Origin: Phyto melanocephala
Taxonomy: Eukaryota > Arthropoda > Insecta > Diptera > Rhinophoridae
Length of the DNA stretch: 64,000 nucleotides
Direction of reading: 5' to 3'
Assembly: GCA_941918925.1 (NCBI GenBank)
Contig: OW799233.1
Coordinates: 8,796,001-8,860,000, forward strand
A program made the translations under genes and the position numbers. The notes under the pieces are model-generated. The model had not been told where the DNA came from. It searched no databases and saw only the letters and a program-made list of their open reading frames with translations. Every line of letters starts with the position of its first letter. Position 1 is the first letter of the stretch. This document shows positions 45,491 through 57,500 of the stretch, one piece after another.

Positions 45491-48400
45491 ATGTTGCATC
45501 AAGGCATAATCCTTCGAGAGGGTCATATAACACGCACCATCTACAATTTGGTACTTAGATACACACTTACATACACATGTCTTCAGCACTGAGCGTTATA
45601 GAGTAAAACAAAAAAATGTTAAATATTTTATTTTCGTGTGAAAGCATTAATGAAGAACTTTTTTAATAAAGAAAAAAATGAATTTTTCTTTAACAGATTA
45701 AAGACAAACGTTTTGAAGATGTCATTGAGTGCATAATTAATTTGGGAGAGGCAGCCAATACTAGAGCTGGTCTCTCAACTTTGGGTTACTGTTACTATCA
45801 TGCCCAAAAGTATGAGGAGGCCGCCACTTGTTATGAGCAATTGTGCAATTTAGCACCGAAAATTCCCAAATATAAGTAAGTTGTGTAACAATATCGAACA
45901 CTACTAAATACAATAACGTCACAACTCAAAATTTAAAAATTTTCAAGAGAGACACAAGCAATGCAATTCTTGTATTTTTCCAGTCAACAAAAAATAAAGA
46001 TGAGCAAGAAATGTGTATCGAGAATCAATTTTTGGGAAAATGTAAATTTTGGGTTGTGACGTTGTTGTATTAATTGTGCCATACACACATATATTTAATG
46101 CCGTAGAACTTTGAAATTTGTATATTTTTTTCGTAGATTCTATTATGCTCAGTCTTTGTATCAGGCGGGCATATTTGTGGATGCTTTAAAGGTCCTCAAA
46201 CAAATTAGCGATAATGAAGAGCTAAAAGAACAATGTCTGCAATTGCAAAGTGCTATTTTGTATTCGAGTGAAGATTTTGCTGGGGCCCAAAGTATTTTAA
46301 ATCAACGTTCGAGTGGCACAGCCGATACTCTTAACGACGAAGGTTGTCTGCTCTATCAAGCCGATCAGTTCGAAAGTGCCGTACAACGTTTCAACACAGC
46401 CCTTCAAGTGGGTGGTTTCAATCCATTGATAGCCTACAATTTGGCCTTGTCCCACTATCGGAGAAAGGAAAAAGCTCAGGCTCTTGAATATACCAGTAAA
46501 CTCAGTTTTTAACGGGGCCTTTTATAAATGAAATAAAATTCAATTCTGCTTTCATTTTAGCTGAAATTGTGGAACGTGGCATAAGAAATCATCCTGAACT
46601 GGGTATTGGGGCTCAAATCGATACCGATGGCAGCGCTCGTAGTGTTGGTAATCCAATAACCATGGCTTTATCGGGCATTACTCAGGCTTTGAATTTAAAG
46701 GCCGCTATTGAATACAATGATAGCAATAGTAAGTAAAGCATGCCAATAGTTTTAATCATCAAAATGCTTAAGTTAAATTAATATCTTCTAAATGCTTTTG
46801 AATGGAGGTGTGGATTAAGCAATGTCCGTCTGTCCGTGAGCATGTTGAAATCGTGTTAATTATGCTGATTTGCAATACCAAACTGCTCCCGAATATTTCT
46901 GATATTTTAAAACAACTCACTGGTCTTGGCACAACACACGCACATTGCTCAATCGACTTTCCTTATTATAAGCTTTTAGAAGATAAAGGGTGGGCCATTT
47001 AAAAGTTTAAATTTAAAAATGTAATAAAACAAAAAAGGTTTGAACTTTTGCCAAGTTTAGTTTTTTAATTGTGAAGTACGATTGTTCCGATTAGAAATGA
47101 AATATTATTTTATTAATAAGGCTGCCGCAGCTGGCCTTACAGTACCGCATTCGATCGGACCACTTTTGGAGTACTTTTTCGTGTATATGGGGTTGTATCT
47201 CGACAACGGCATCACGAATGTTGACCTTCGAATGCTCAATTGCCTCTGGCTTGTCTACATAATACTTGTATTTAACGGCGCCCCACAGCAGCTCCTTGGT
47301 GGCCAATTGACTTCACTATTTCGGCTAATTAAATGGCCATCAAACGTTGTATGCAATAAATCGATTGTGGCATAAGATGTGTGGCAAGTTGCACCATCCT
47401 GTTGAAACCAAACATCGTTCACATCAATGCCATGAAGAGCGTGCCCCAGGAAATCCACTTTTATGGTGCGGTAGGTGTCTCCATTGACCGTAATGGTTGT
47501 GCCGTCCTTAGTTTCAAAGAAATATGAGTCAATGATGCCTCCGCTCCGCAACCCGCACCAAAGTCACAAATACGACACGTTTGCTTATAAACGTACCCAT
47601 GAAGGCGAAAATGAGCTTCATCCGGAGAGATATTTTTTTCCAATTATTTCCAATTAATTGTCTTTGTTTTGGAAATATATTTTTAATAAATCTTAACGTT
47701 GCTCAAGCGTAAATTGATTCATTTCGCTCGGCGAAGATAAAATATTGAATTTTGTGATAGAATAGAACGACATAAGTATTGCCAGATCCGAAATAACCGC
47801 TGGTTTATATTAAAACCGATAGATGGCCCACCCTTTATAAGCTTTAATTTGGATTTTTTGGAATAAATTAAGGCATTCGATAGGTTTGAATTCACTTTGA
47901 AATCATTAATATTTTAAGGCAATTCTTATTTTAGGACAAATAAATGCATTTTAATTGTAATCATTCCTTTACAGCTCTGTTATGTACGAATGTGCACTTG
48001 TTTTATAGGGTTTCCTGTTAAACACATTTAATATTAATTTTATTTTAGCCGAAGCCGCTAGAGATTCCTTATTGGACTTACCACCCCGTGCTGAAAGTGA
48101 ACTGGATCCAATTACACTGCATAATATGGCCTTGACTGATCCTCAGGGTCCAGTGGCAGGTTTAAGGAAATTAGCTTTTCTTCTAGACTTAGGACCTCCC
48201 TCATGTCCTAAAGAGACATTTGCCAACATTCTACTCATCTGTTGTAAACATGAAATGTACGAGACAGCGGCAGATATTCTCGCAGAACATACAAACTTAA
48301 CTTACACCTATTTATCGCAGGTCTATTTAAATGATTTAATAGTTTTGTATTGTAATTTACTTTACGATTAACCCATTTCATTGCAGTATCTTTATGAATT

Positions 48401-50471
48401 GTTGGATGCTCTCATAACGGCTCAATCATCGGCTGAGTTGGCAGAGAAGAAGTTGGGTACATTGGCCTCTAGTTTGGCGGGCAAATTGAGAAGTTTGGCA
48501 GCCAAAGTGCAAGAAGTGCGCTCCACCACCAATCAAAATGCTCTGAGGAGTGCTTTAAAAGACTATGAAAATGCTTTGGAATTGTAAGTTTTGATTTGAT
48601 TGCATCGATAGAAAATAAATAAAATTAAAATAATTTCTTAAAAGATATTTGCCAGTTGTCATGGCTAGAGCTTGGATATCGTGGCGTGACGATGACTTTG
48701 TCGGTGCCGAGAGAGAATTTCGCTCGAGTGCTGAATTTTGTTCGGAGAATTCAATATGGCGTCTAAATGCCGGTCATGTTCTTTTTATGCAGGGTGATAA
48801 ATACAAAGAGGCAGCTGCTTTCTATGAACCGGTTATAAGGCAACATGGAGATGATGTGCATACAATCATTTTTAATCTTTTTATATTTTTAACTATATTT
48901 ACATTTAGTGGAATTTCTGTTATAGATCATGTCTGTTTCGGCTGCCGTTTTGGCCAACCTGTGCGTCTCCTACATAATGACCTTTCAAAATGAGGAGGCC
49001 GAAGAACTTATGCGCAAAGTAGAAAAGGCCGAAGAACTCAAGGGCAACATGGGAAAACAATATCATCATTTGTGTATCGTCAACTTGGTGGTGGGCACTT
49101 TGTATTGTGCCAAATCAAATTATGAATTTGGTCTATCGCGTATTGCTCATGCTTTGGAGGGTGGCTCGGGTGCGCGACTTTATGCCGACACCTGGTTACA
49201 TGTTAAACGCTGTATTCTGGGCCTCTTAACGGGCATGGCGAAACAAAATATTATTCTACCTTATCCCTCGTTGCAGGAGGTGATGAATTTCTTAAAATCT
49301 TGTGAAGGTAAGTATAAAATGTTGAGGGTCTTCTCCATAATTTGTTTGCATTTGGAGTTGTAGTGAATTCATTAAGCATTTAAAGAGAGTTTTTATAAAA
49401 TGTTGATCTTATTGCTTCTACATTTAAAAAATTCCTTACGAATTTTCTTAAGACTGAAATGTATTAACATTGCTGAATGTAATCCCTAAAGTTGTGTCTC
49501 TACTGGTATTACAAAGAATAAATTTAAAAAAAATCAAGTTAATTTTATCGTCGTAAATGTAATCTCGCTTGCTGTTATCGAATAAGGTCAAAGTAGGCTT
49601 AAAATGAGGACAAATGAAATAAGCTAGAGTTGATAACCTTCAGTAAATACTATTGATAATAATATATGACAAATGTATAGAGAACTCACCCAAAAATAAT
49701 TATTTCTTCTACCTGTGTTATCGAGGTTAGAAATAATCTATTTTAGAGGACAATTTCAAAATAATCATTTATCTAGGTCAATGTCAGTGGTAAATTATTT
49801 ACTAATTATTGTAAATTTATATATCGGGTGATTTATCGTGAGGTTTGATTTTAAATAGTTTTTTTTTGTAAGATCACGCAAACTCATATTGAATAGCGTC
49901 TCCAAATTGTTCAGCTGTTTTACAAAAAACAACGATCTTTGAAAAGTGTTATTTTTGCGTTTTGATAAACTTACGGTGCTCATAATCGAACTACTGAAAC
50001 CACTATTGCTAATACAATTCACGAATTTGTTAACGACTTTCTTTACGAAAGTTTAGGTCGATTTACAGAGCTCTTAACGCAATCCGTCAATTTGAGTGGA
50101 ACAGTACAACAGACTGATTTCTTTTTAAATATTTCAACAGGTTTTTGAGGTCGTTAAAAACTTAATAAAATATTTTTGTCATATTCCATTTAACACGACT
50201 ATTATAATATTAACGGGTTATTATAATATTAATAGCGAAGTTTCGAAACAATTTTTTTATAAACAAATTTTTATATTAATTATAATTTCTAAACTCTACA
50301 ACTTCTTTTACTACTTTACTTTTACTACCTTTACTTGCAGTTAATGGCATTTTTACGCCGGCAAATATTTACAGTGCCTCAGAAGAAGTTCCAGCCGAAC
50401 CGTTAACCATTGGGTTAGAAGCACGTAAATTACGTTTGCTTTTAATAAAATTAAGCGAATATGAACATTAA
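45491..50471 (+). CDS. IFT70: intraflagellar transport protein 70 (TTC30 family)
   Basis: Exons: 45491-45550, 45697-45875, 46137-46495, 46561-46728, 48049-48320, 48387-48583, 48645-48855, 48926-49307, 50341-50471; 652 residues, against about 665 in vertebrate TTC30. Phases agree throughout. The protein is a TPR solenoid. Near-invariant family segments include SVGN after the IVERGIR helix, LDPITLHNMAL, AHVLFMQ-like GHVLFMQGDKYKEAAAFYEP, VLANLCVSYIM, NEEAEELMRKVEKAEE and CIVNLVVGTLYCAKSNYEFG. IFT70 is a core subunit of the IFT-B complex that carries cargo into cilia; in flies this means sensory neurons and sperm. The start is the first Met in frame with an acceptable context. Exon 7 uses a weak donor, GTGCAT. 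Intron 4 holds a mariner-like element and intron 2 a MITE. Confidence 0.95.
45911..46068. mobile_element. MITE in IFT70 intron 2
   Basis: Ends CAATAACGTCACAACTCAAA and TTTTGGGTTGTGACGTTGTTG are inverted with two mismatches over about 24 bp. A relative may sit at 25.18 kb (ACAATAACGGCATAACTCGA). Confidence 0.65.
46800..46985 (+). mobile_element. Helentron-like fragment in IFT70 intron 4
   Basis: Contains AAGCAATGTCCGTCTGTCCG, CATGTTGAAATC and CTCCCGAATATTTCTGATAT, shared with the short subfamily (for example 24.4 and 57.4 kb). Both ends are missing; the adjoining mariner-like element begins right after it. Confidence 0.5.
46986..47835 (-). mobile_element. mariner-like element with intact ends, IFT70 intron 4
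   Basis: Ends AAAGGGTGGGCCAT and ATGGCCCACCCTTT are perfect inverted repeats abutting TA on each side. The minus strand encodes about two thirds of a mariner-family transposase: VTVNGDTYR-like TITVNGDTYRTI, VWFQQDGATCHTS, LISRNSEVNWPPRSC, then RMRYCKASCGSLINK near the end. The N-terminal DNA-binding part is missing, there is a frameshift near 47550, and the DLTPLDYFLW segment expected after PPRSC is deleted. It cannot move itself. Confidence 0.8.
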
Positions 50472-50581
50472 ATGTACCAAATAATCCCACTTAATAATTA
50501 AAAAAGTAAAATAATAAAATCATATATAGGAAACGCCTTTTGGCACATTTGTTTCTATTAAAACTTCTAGTTATGCTCAAC

Positions 50582-50833
50582 CACGGCGAATTCATTATCA
50601 GGTGGTGTTGACAACGCAGCTGATCTACTTTTTTATTTGCAAAAATGATGATTGGATTGTCAAATATTATTTATGTTTACATAGATTACTCCTTCCCGCG
50701 CAAGAAAACACAAACAAAAATCATGTAGTTTTTGACACATAGACAGTCGAAAGCAACAATAAAAAACCATGTTGTTTTTTTAATGTTGTATTTGTTGTAG
50801 AATTACCACCACCTGATAAATAAATTCGCCTTG
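50582..50833. mobile_element. hAT-like MITE, 252 bp, 8-bp target duplication TGCTCAAC
   Basis: Ends GGCGAATTCATTATCAGGTG and CACCTGATAAATAAATTCGCC are inverted. TGCTCAAC flanks both sides (50574-50581, 50834-50841). It is the same family as the copy at 771-961, here 110 bp downstream of IFT70. Confidence 0.85.
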
Positions 50834-50841
50834 TGCTCAAC

Positions 50842-51506
50842 TAATTAAAAATAATTTGCCGCAAAAAGTAGTAAAAAATAAAACAAATGCAAATTTATTT
50901 ATTAAAAAATTCTAATGAGCATTTATTGATTTCTTGTTGTTTGTTTATAGTTGTTTTTTTTTTTTATTATACATATTTTAATTTATGACATTTTTTGTTT
51001 TTGTAATAATAATTTGCCGTTATTTTTTTGTAGTACATAGTGTGCGGTTAATAAGTGAGTAAATAGATATTTGTGTGCTTGTTTGTATGTATGTATGTGA
51101 CTATGATTACATGTGTGTTTTTCCCTTTGTTTTTTTACTATTTTTATTGTATAAAGAGGATTATGTTTGTATATTTAAACAAAATGAGATTATTCCTTTT
51201 TCACAATGTACGACTGTTGTTTGTTGTTGTGGTTGCTGTGATGATGTATAATAATAATGTTGTTTTCTTGTTGTTCTCATTTAATTACTATTTAACATAC
51301 GGATATAATCAAAACAAATGGACACAAACAAAACAAAAAAAAAAATAACATAAAAAATTAAATAAAAATATTTAATTCATGCTTAAACAAGAAAACAAAA
51401 AAAAAAAACGTATCAGTATTGTTCGATTTTGTTATTGTTGTTGTAGCTTTCTCGTTTACACGAATTTAAACTTTGTTAAAGTGTGTTAGTTTTGACAACA
51501 TTAATT
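50842..51506. other. noncoding stretch between IFT70 and cathepsin F
   Basis: AT- and GT-rich, with T runs. It contains the 3' UTR of cathepsin F (minus strand). No separate gene is supported. Confidence 0.45.
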
Positions 51507-54500
51507 TTAAATATCTAAAACAGCACTACTGGCCATTTCGCTAAGACCACAAGTATTGTCGCCACGATAGACACGATAATAACCCTGTTCACCCCATTTT
51601 TTACCCCACGAATTCTTAACAATCCAATAGGGTAATGTCTTATTAAATGAGGGATACTCGGAGACACCAAAACCAACAATCAATACTCCATGATCCAAGT
51701 TTTTCTTTGAACATAGCAAGTGCCAGGGATGGGAGACGCCACCACGATAAAATTGCATAGCATTGGCATTGATACCTAAAAGAAAAAAACAAATAGAACA
51801 AATTAACAAGTAACAGTGCTATATTCGGCCGTGCCGAATCTTATATACCCTTCACAACGTGTAGTCATGCAATAACAATTGTTTGTATCACCATTCATCC
51901 CATATAAAATACGTGCATACGTACACGTTAGAATAAATGTGGCATCGAATCCCAGCTGAGCCAAAAAAATTTTATTTTATTTAATATATTATTTATATTT
52001 TATTATTTTTTTTTTATATTTTTTTTAAATTTTTTTAAAAAATTTTTTTAAATTTTTTTTTAAATTTTTTTTAATTTTTTTTTTTTTTGTATTGTTTTTT
52101 ATTATTTTTTTCTTATTTTTAATATTTTTTTTTGTTTTTATATTTTTTTGTTTGGTATGTTTTTCACATGTATTTATGTATGTATGTTGTTGTTGTAATT
52201 GTGAAAAAAAACGAGGTGGTCGTGGTTTTTTGCTCATATCTCAGAAAGTTATGGGGCGATTGTGCTGAATTTCAATAGCGATTCATTCCTGGATATTTCC
52301 AAGAGATTGATACCATATACAGATCTGAGGAACATGTAGTTGCTTCTAAAAGTTGATTTCAACCAACACACGGACAGACGGGCAGACGGATAGACGGACA
52401 GACGGTCAGGGCTTAATTGACTCCTCTATTCATAAGCTTTCAGAAAATATATACTTTATGGGGTCGGAAATGAAAATTGTAGAAATTACAAACGGAATGA
52501 CAATGCACCACAGGTGAAGGGTATAAAAAAAGAAAATACACATTGGAATCACACATATTCAATGGCGAATTTAAAGCAATTTTTTTGTAGATGTTTTCTG
52601 TGAAAATATTTCGTATATCAGAGATGGAGTTATTAAAAAAACATATAAGATTTCCGAAAAGGAAATCTGATTTTTTCATTCCTGCATAAATAAAACAAAT
52701 TAAATTCAACAAAATTTGGTATTATGTTTCCTGAACAGCTGTTGCGATTCAGGAAACAGGTTACTTAAATGCCTATGGACTATTGACACATTATGCTCAA
52801 AATATTGGTGAAAAATTGCACAATGAATATCGAAGCAGTCCTGGAGGTGTCATGACTTTATAATTTCGTGATTATAAAAGTGGGCAGGGCCACGCCCATA
52901 AAAAAAGTTATAATTTTGAGGTACTTGCTGTGAACCGATTTTTGTGAAACTTTGCACACATATTGAGTTGTCATGACTATACAATTTCTTGATTACAAAA
53001 ATGGGCAGTGTCACGCCCATAAAAAAAAAATATTATTTTTAGCTACTTGGACTTCACCGATTTTCCTGAAACTTTGCACACATATTGAGTTGTCATGACT
53101 ATAAAGTTTCGTGATTAGAAAAGTGGTCAGAGCCACGACGATTAAAAAAGTTATAATTTTTAGCTTTTCGCACTTGTTATGCAATTAAAATTCAGAGTGC
53201 ATTTTTATTCATTAAGGGGCGTAGCAACGCGCGCCGACCTTTTTAAAGAAAGAAGGGATGTAAAATTGTGTATCAACTACATAAAAACACGAGAACAAAA
53301 TTCCCTTAAAACTGTTGTGGTCAATGCTGACAGCAGACATTTCTAATGGGAAAACAACTCAAAGAAGTACCAACCTTCTGCTACCTGGGTAACGTCATTG
53401 CTACTAGCGCTGGAGAATATGCAGAACAGGCAGGTTAAGACGTAAACATTTATTCGTAGTGCTAAATAAATTCTGGAGGTCATCGAATATTGCATCATTC
53501 ACCAATATTAAAGTATTTAACAGCAATGTAAGTTCGTTTTGCCTTATGACTCGGAGAACTGAATCGTAACGAACTAACTTATTCAAAAGATCCTTGTATT
53601 CATTTAAAGTTGTTTGCGTTGAATCCCCTAAAGAAATAAATAACAGGTCCGTACTATAACAAACGCAGAGTTATGGATTAGAACGCCACCAATGGAGCCT
53701 GAAATCAAAATACGCAAATATAAACGGCTAGGACATATACTACGGAAGTCAACTGATGACATCAAAAGAAAGTCGCTGGACTTCAATCCAAAGAAAGCAA
53801 GAAGAGGTTGTCCAGTTCAACTACAATCTGCCAATAAAACAGGGAGTAAAGCCAAAAGAACAGCATCAGACAAAAAACAATAGAGATCGCATATTGTGGC
53901 CAATGTTCCTTGTAGAAATTTTAAAGGATTATAAATATATACTCTTTCAAGCTATCTATTCGAGGCAAGTCTGTTAAGTTTGGCTTTAAAAATTGGATGT
54001 TAACGTGTAGCTGCGGTTACTTTTATCAATTCGATAGCTGTTGTGGAGACACAGGCGTGATTTTAGAAAAATTGCACCTGCCGCTTGGATCTAGAGTCGT
54101 GCTTGATTTTTTTTAGAGAAAATCCCTAACGCGACTGATCTCATTTTTTTTTTCTAAACAAGTCTAGAAACACGTAGAATAGAATTGCAAAATTGGCTTA
54201 AGTTCTACAAAAATATTATTAAATTTTTAAGTCAAACCACAAATAACGGTTTCATTTTTAATATTTTATTTACTTACCGATTGATATTGGTCCATTGACA
54301 AGCAACCATTGAGCCATGGCTGCTTCATCTTTAGGCAAATCCACATGCCCTTTTACTCTGATATGAAGTTTGGTTTTGTTGAAACGACACTGTTCCTTGC
54401 GGGCATGATAAGGATATTCCGATTCCAATTCCAAACCTCCAATCTTTTCAATAGCACTAAAAATATATAAAGAATATGATTTATAAACGTAAGCCTGTAT

Positions 54501-57500
54501 TTTAAGAAGTAGAGGCTTTAATTATTTAACCGCATGCTTTTATTTTAAACTCAAGTTAAATTTAGCAAACTACGGAAACTAAACCAACGTTGAATAAAAT
54601 AACAGCATTGTGTTATAGGGCCCATACACTACACCATAATAATTGTGAAATCAAGTGACTGTGCCAGCTGATTGACCGTGTATGGGGTTGTGGTGTGATT
54701 GTACCAGCTGATGGTGCTTTATCAAAAATAGCTTGAAATTTCTTTGATTGTACCGGCATGATTTAGTCGTGTGTGGCAAAATTAGCTCATAAAAGTTAAT
54801 TCGTCAAGGCATAAACATCAAAAAAATACAAAATTTTAAATATAAATGCCAATTCATAGCTATTTCTTCATCCAAACACGTTTTTTTTGCTCCTAATTCG
54901 TTTTCACAAATTTTTTCGTTATTCGTTACAAACTTTTCCGCACAATTTTTGGGTAAAAAATGAATTTTGTACCACCATGCTGGTGTAGTGTGTGCTTAAA
55001 GCTTAATTGCACAATTTTATGGTGTTGTGTATGGGCCCTATTAGCCTTAGAAAAATTAAAAAAAAACGAAATATTTAAATATGAACCCATGTTGTATTAC
55101 ATCTCCTGCCTATTCTTGTCGAACATCACTTACTCGTAAGCATTGTCGGGCAAACCGCCATTGCAAGCCGAATCTGAAGTATCACAATCCAATAGTTCTT
55201 GTTCTGAATATTCCTCTAAAATGCCAGTTTTAACAGCATGCAAACCTTCAATATTACCAGTTACACTGAAAGCCCAACAGGAACCACAATTGCCTTGATT
55301 TTTAACCTTAAAAGTAAAAAAAAAAAAATATTTTAACTCAGAACCGTACCATTAAAGAAGTATATTTACCTGAGATATATAACCCTTTGAGCGCCAATCG
55401 AATTCTTTTGGCAATTCCACATCGGGTATGTTGGCCTTGGGTGTATTGGCAGCTTTAATTGGATCCCTTTGCCACAGGCCAGTTCGCTGTTTATATTCAG
55501 TGCTGGTCAAATCGGCGAATTCAGTTATGCCATATTTAGCACTGCCTATAATTATAATAAAAATATTAAGAAATTAATTTTAAATTATTAATTGTACATC
55601 GTTGCATGTTGTGTTTAGTTTCATTATACTCACCCATTTCATTATCGTTTAATTGTTTAATAATTTGTAAATTTTGCTTGAATATACGCAAACGCATTTG
55701 TCTCTCCATCGAGGTGTGATAGAGACGATTGTATTTAACTTGAAATTTCGAAAATAAATGTTCGATTTTATTCAAATTGTGATGATTTTGTTTTTTATGC
55801 GTTTTCTTTTCAGCATATTCCACAGAACGACTGTGTCGCTTTTTGATCAACTCTTTGTTCGGACAATTAATGGTTACTTCATTGCCATCCTTCAGCCAAA
55901 TGCGAGAAAATATTTGCACTTCACATCTCTCCTCATTGCCATCAGCATCAATGAGATCACAATCGATTTTAATTACAACACCGGAAACAATTTGCTTGGT
56001 AGCTGCGTGCACTTTTAAAATTCTAAAAAACATTTGTTTCGATTAAAAAGCAAATCACATGTATGAAAGCTTTGAACACGCATTAGGGTGCTATTAATTG
56101 CGGTTTACTTACTTATAGGAGGGACCATCACCGCTCGCTAGTTTACTCAAGGATTCTTGTAACTGTTTTTTGGCATCTTCATTGCTGAGCTTTTGAACGC
56201 CTCCAACGATTTCATTTTTGTCGCCATCACGCTTGGTTCTCTGTACAAATTGGTCTTCGCTCTAAATTGAATATAATAAAAGTTTATTTTAAATTATTTA
56301 AGTGGAAATTGGAAACTTTTTAATGATGCTTTAACAGCAGAAAGATGTGTAACTAAACTTTAATATTCAAGGGCGGGCCAAACATCACATGGGATTCTTA
56401 AATACTTTTTCGTTTTTATTTTTATTTAAATTTTTTTATTAGATTATATAAATAACACCTGGGGAATAATTGATGGAGAGATTCACAACAATACCGAACA
56501 AAAAAACAAACAATCAAATTCCCAAAGAAGTTTCTTGTGTGGCAAGACATTTGGTAAAAAAAAAGACAATCATTTGTAACATTAAACACATTAATATTGT
56601 GGAGTATTTATAAAAACAACTTTTACATTTCCTAAAACAGAACAGAATGCCTTAAAATTTCTGTTCTAATTTGGCATTATGTCACTATGAAAATACCTGG
56701 TGTGGTATTCAAACAATAATGAAAATTTTATATCACGGGAGTCAAATTCAAATAACTGCATAGATGTTCGGCCTGTGGAAAGGTATTCGGCTCTTGTAAA
56801 AAATAATTAGAGAACACAGGAAAGGGTATTCTACGACATGGTTGATTTTAAGCGTAAGTGAACAACTCGTTCAAAAAATAACTAAAGCAACTAAAAAAGA
56901 AGAATTTCCGGAAAAAATGGATAAATTAATATAAAAAAAACAAGTGTATTCGGCCATGCCGAATCTTATATACCCTTCACAACGTGTAGTCATGAAATAA
57001 CAGTAGTTTGTTTCACCATTCATCCCATATGAAATACGTACATACATATAAAAAACATACATAAGTATATAAAAACATCCCATTGTAAAATTATAAATGT
57101 TTGTTAAAAAAAAAAAAAAAAAAATTAAAAAAAAAAATAATTAAACAATATATAATAAATATAAAACAAAAAAAATAATAATAAAAATATAAATAATATA
57201 TTAAATAAAAAATAAAAAAAAAAATAAAAAAATTAAAAAAAAAATATAAAAAAAATAAAAAATTTTTTTTTTTTGGCTCAGCTGGGATTCGATGCCACGT
57301 TTTCTCTAACCAGTATACACGTTTGCATGTATGTATGTTGTTGTTGTAATGTTGTTTTTGTGAAAAAAAATCGAGGTGGTCGTGGGTTTCTGTTCATATC
57401 GCAGTTGTTTATATACCGATGTCTCTGATTTTCAATACCGATCTACTCCCGAATATTTCTGATATTTTAATACCTTACCCGGGTCCAAGCTATGTCGGAG

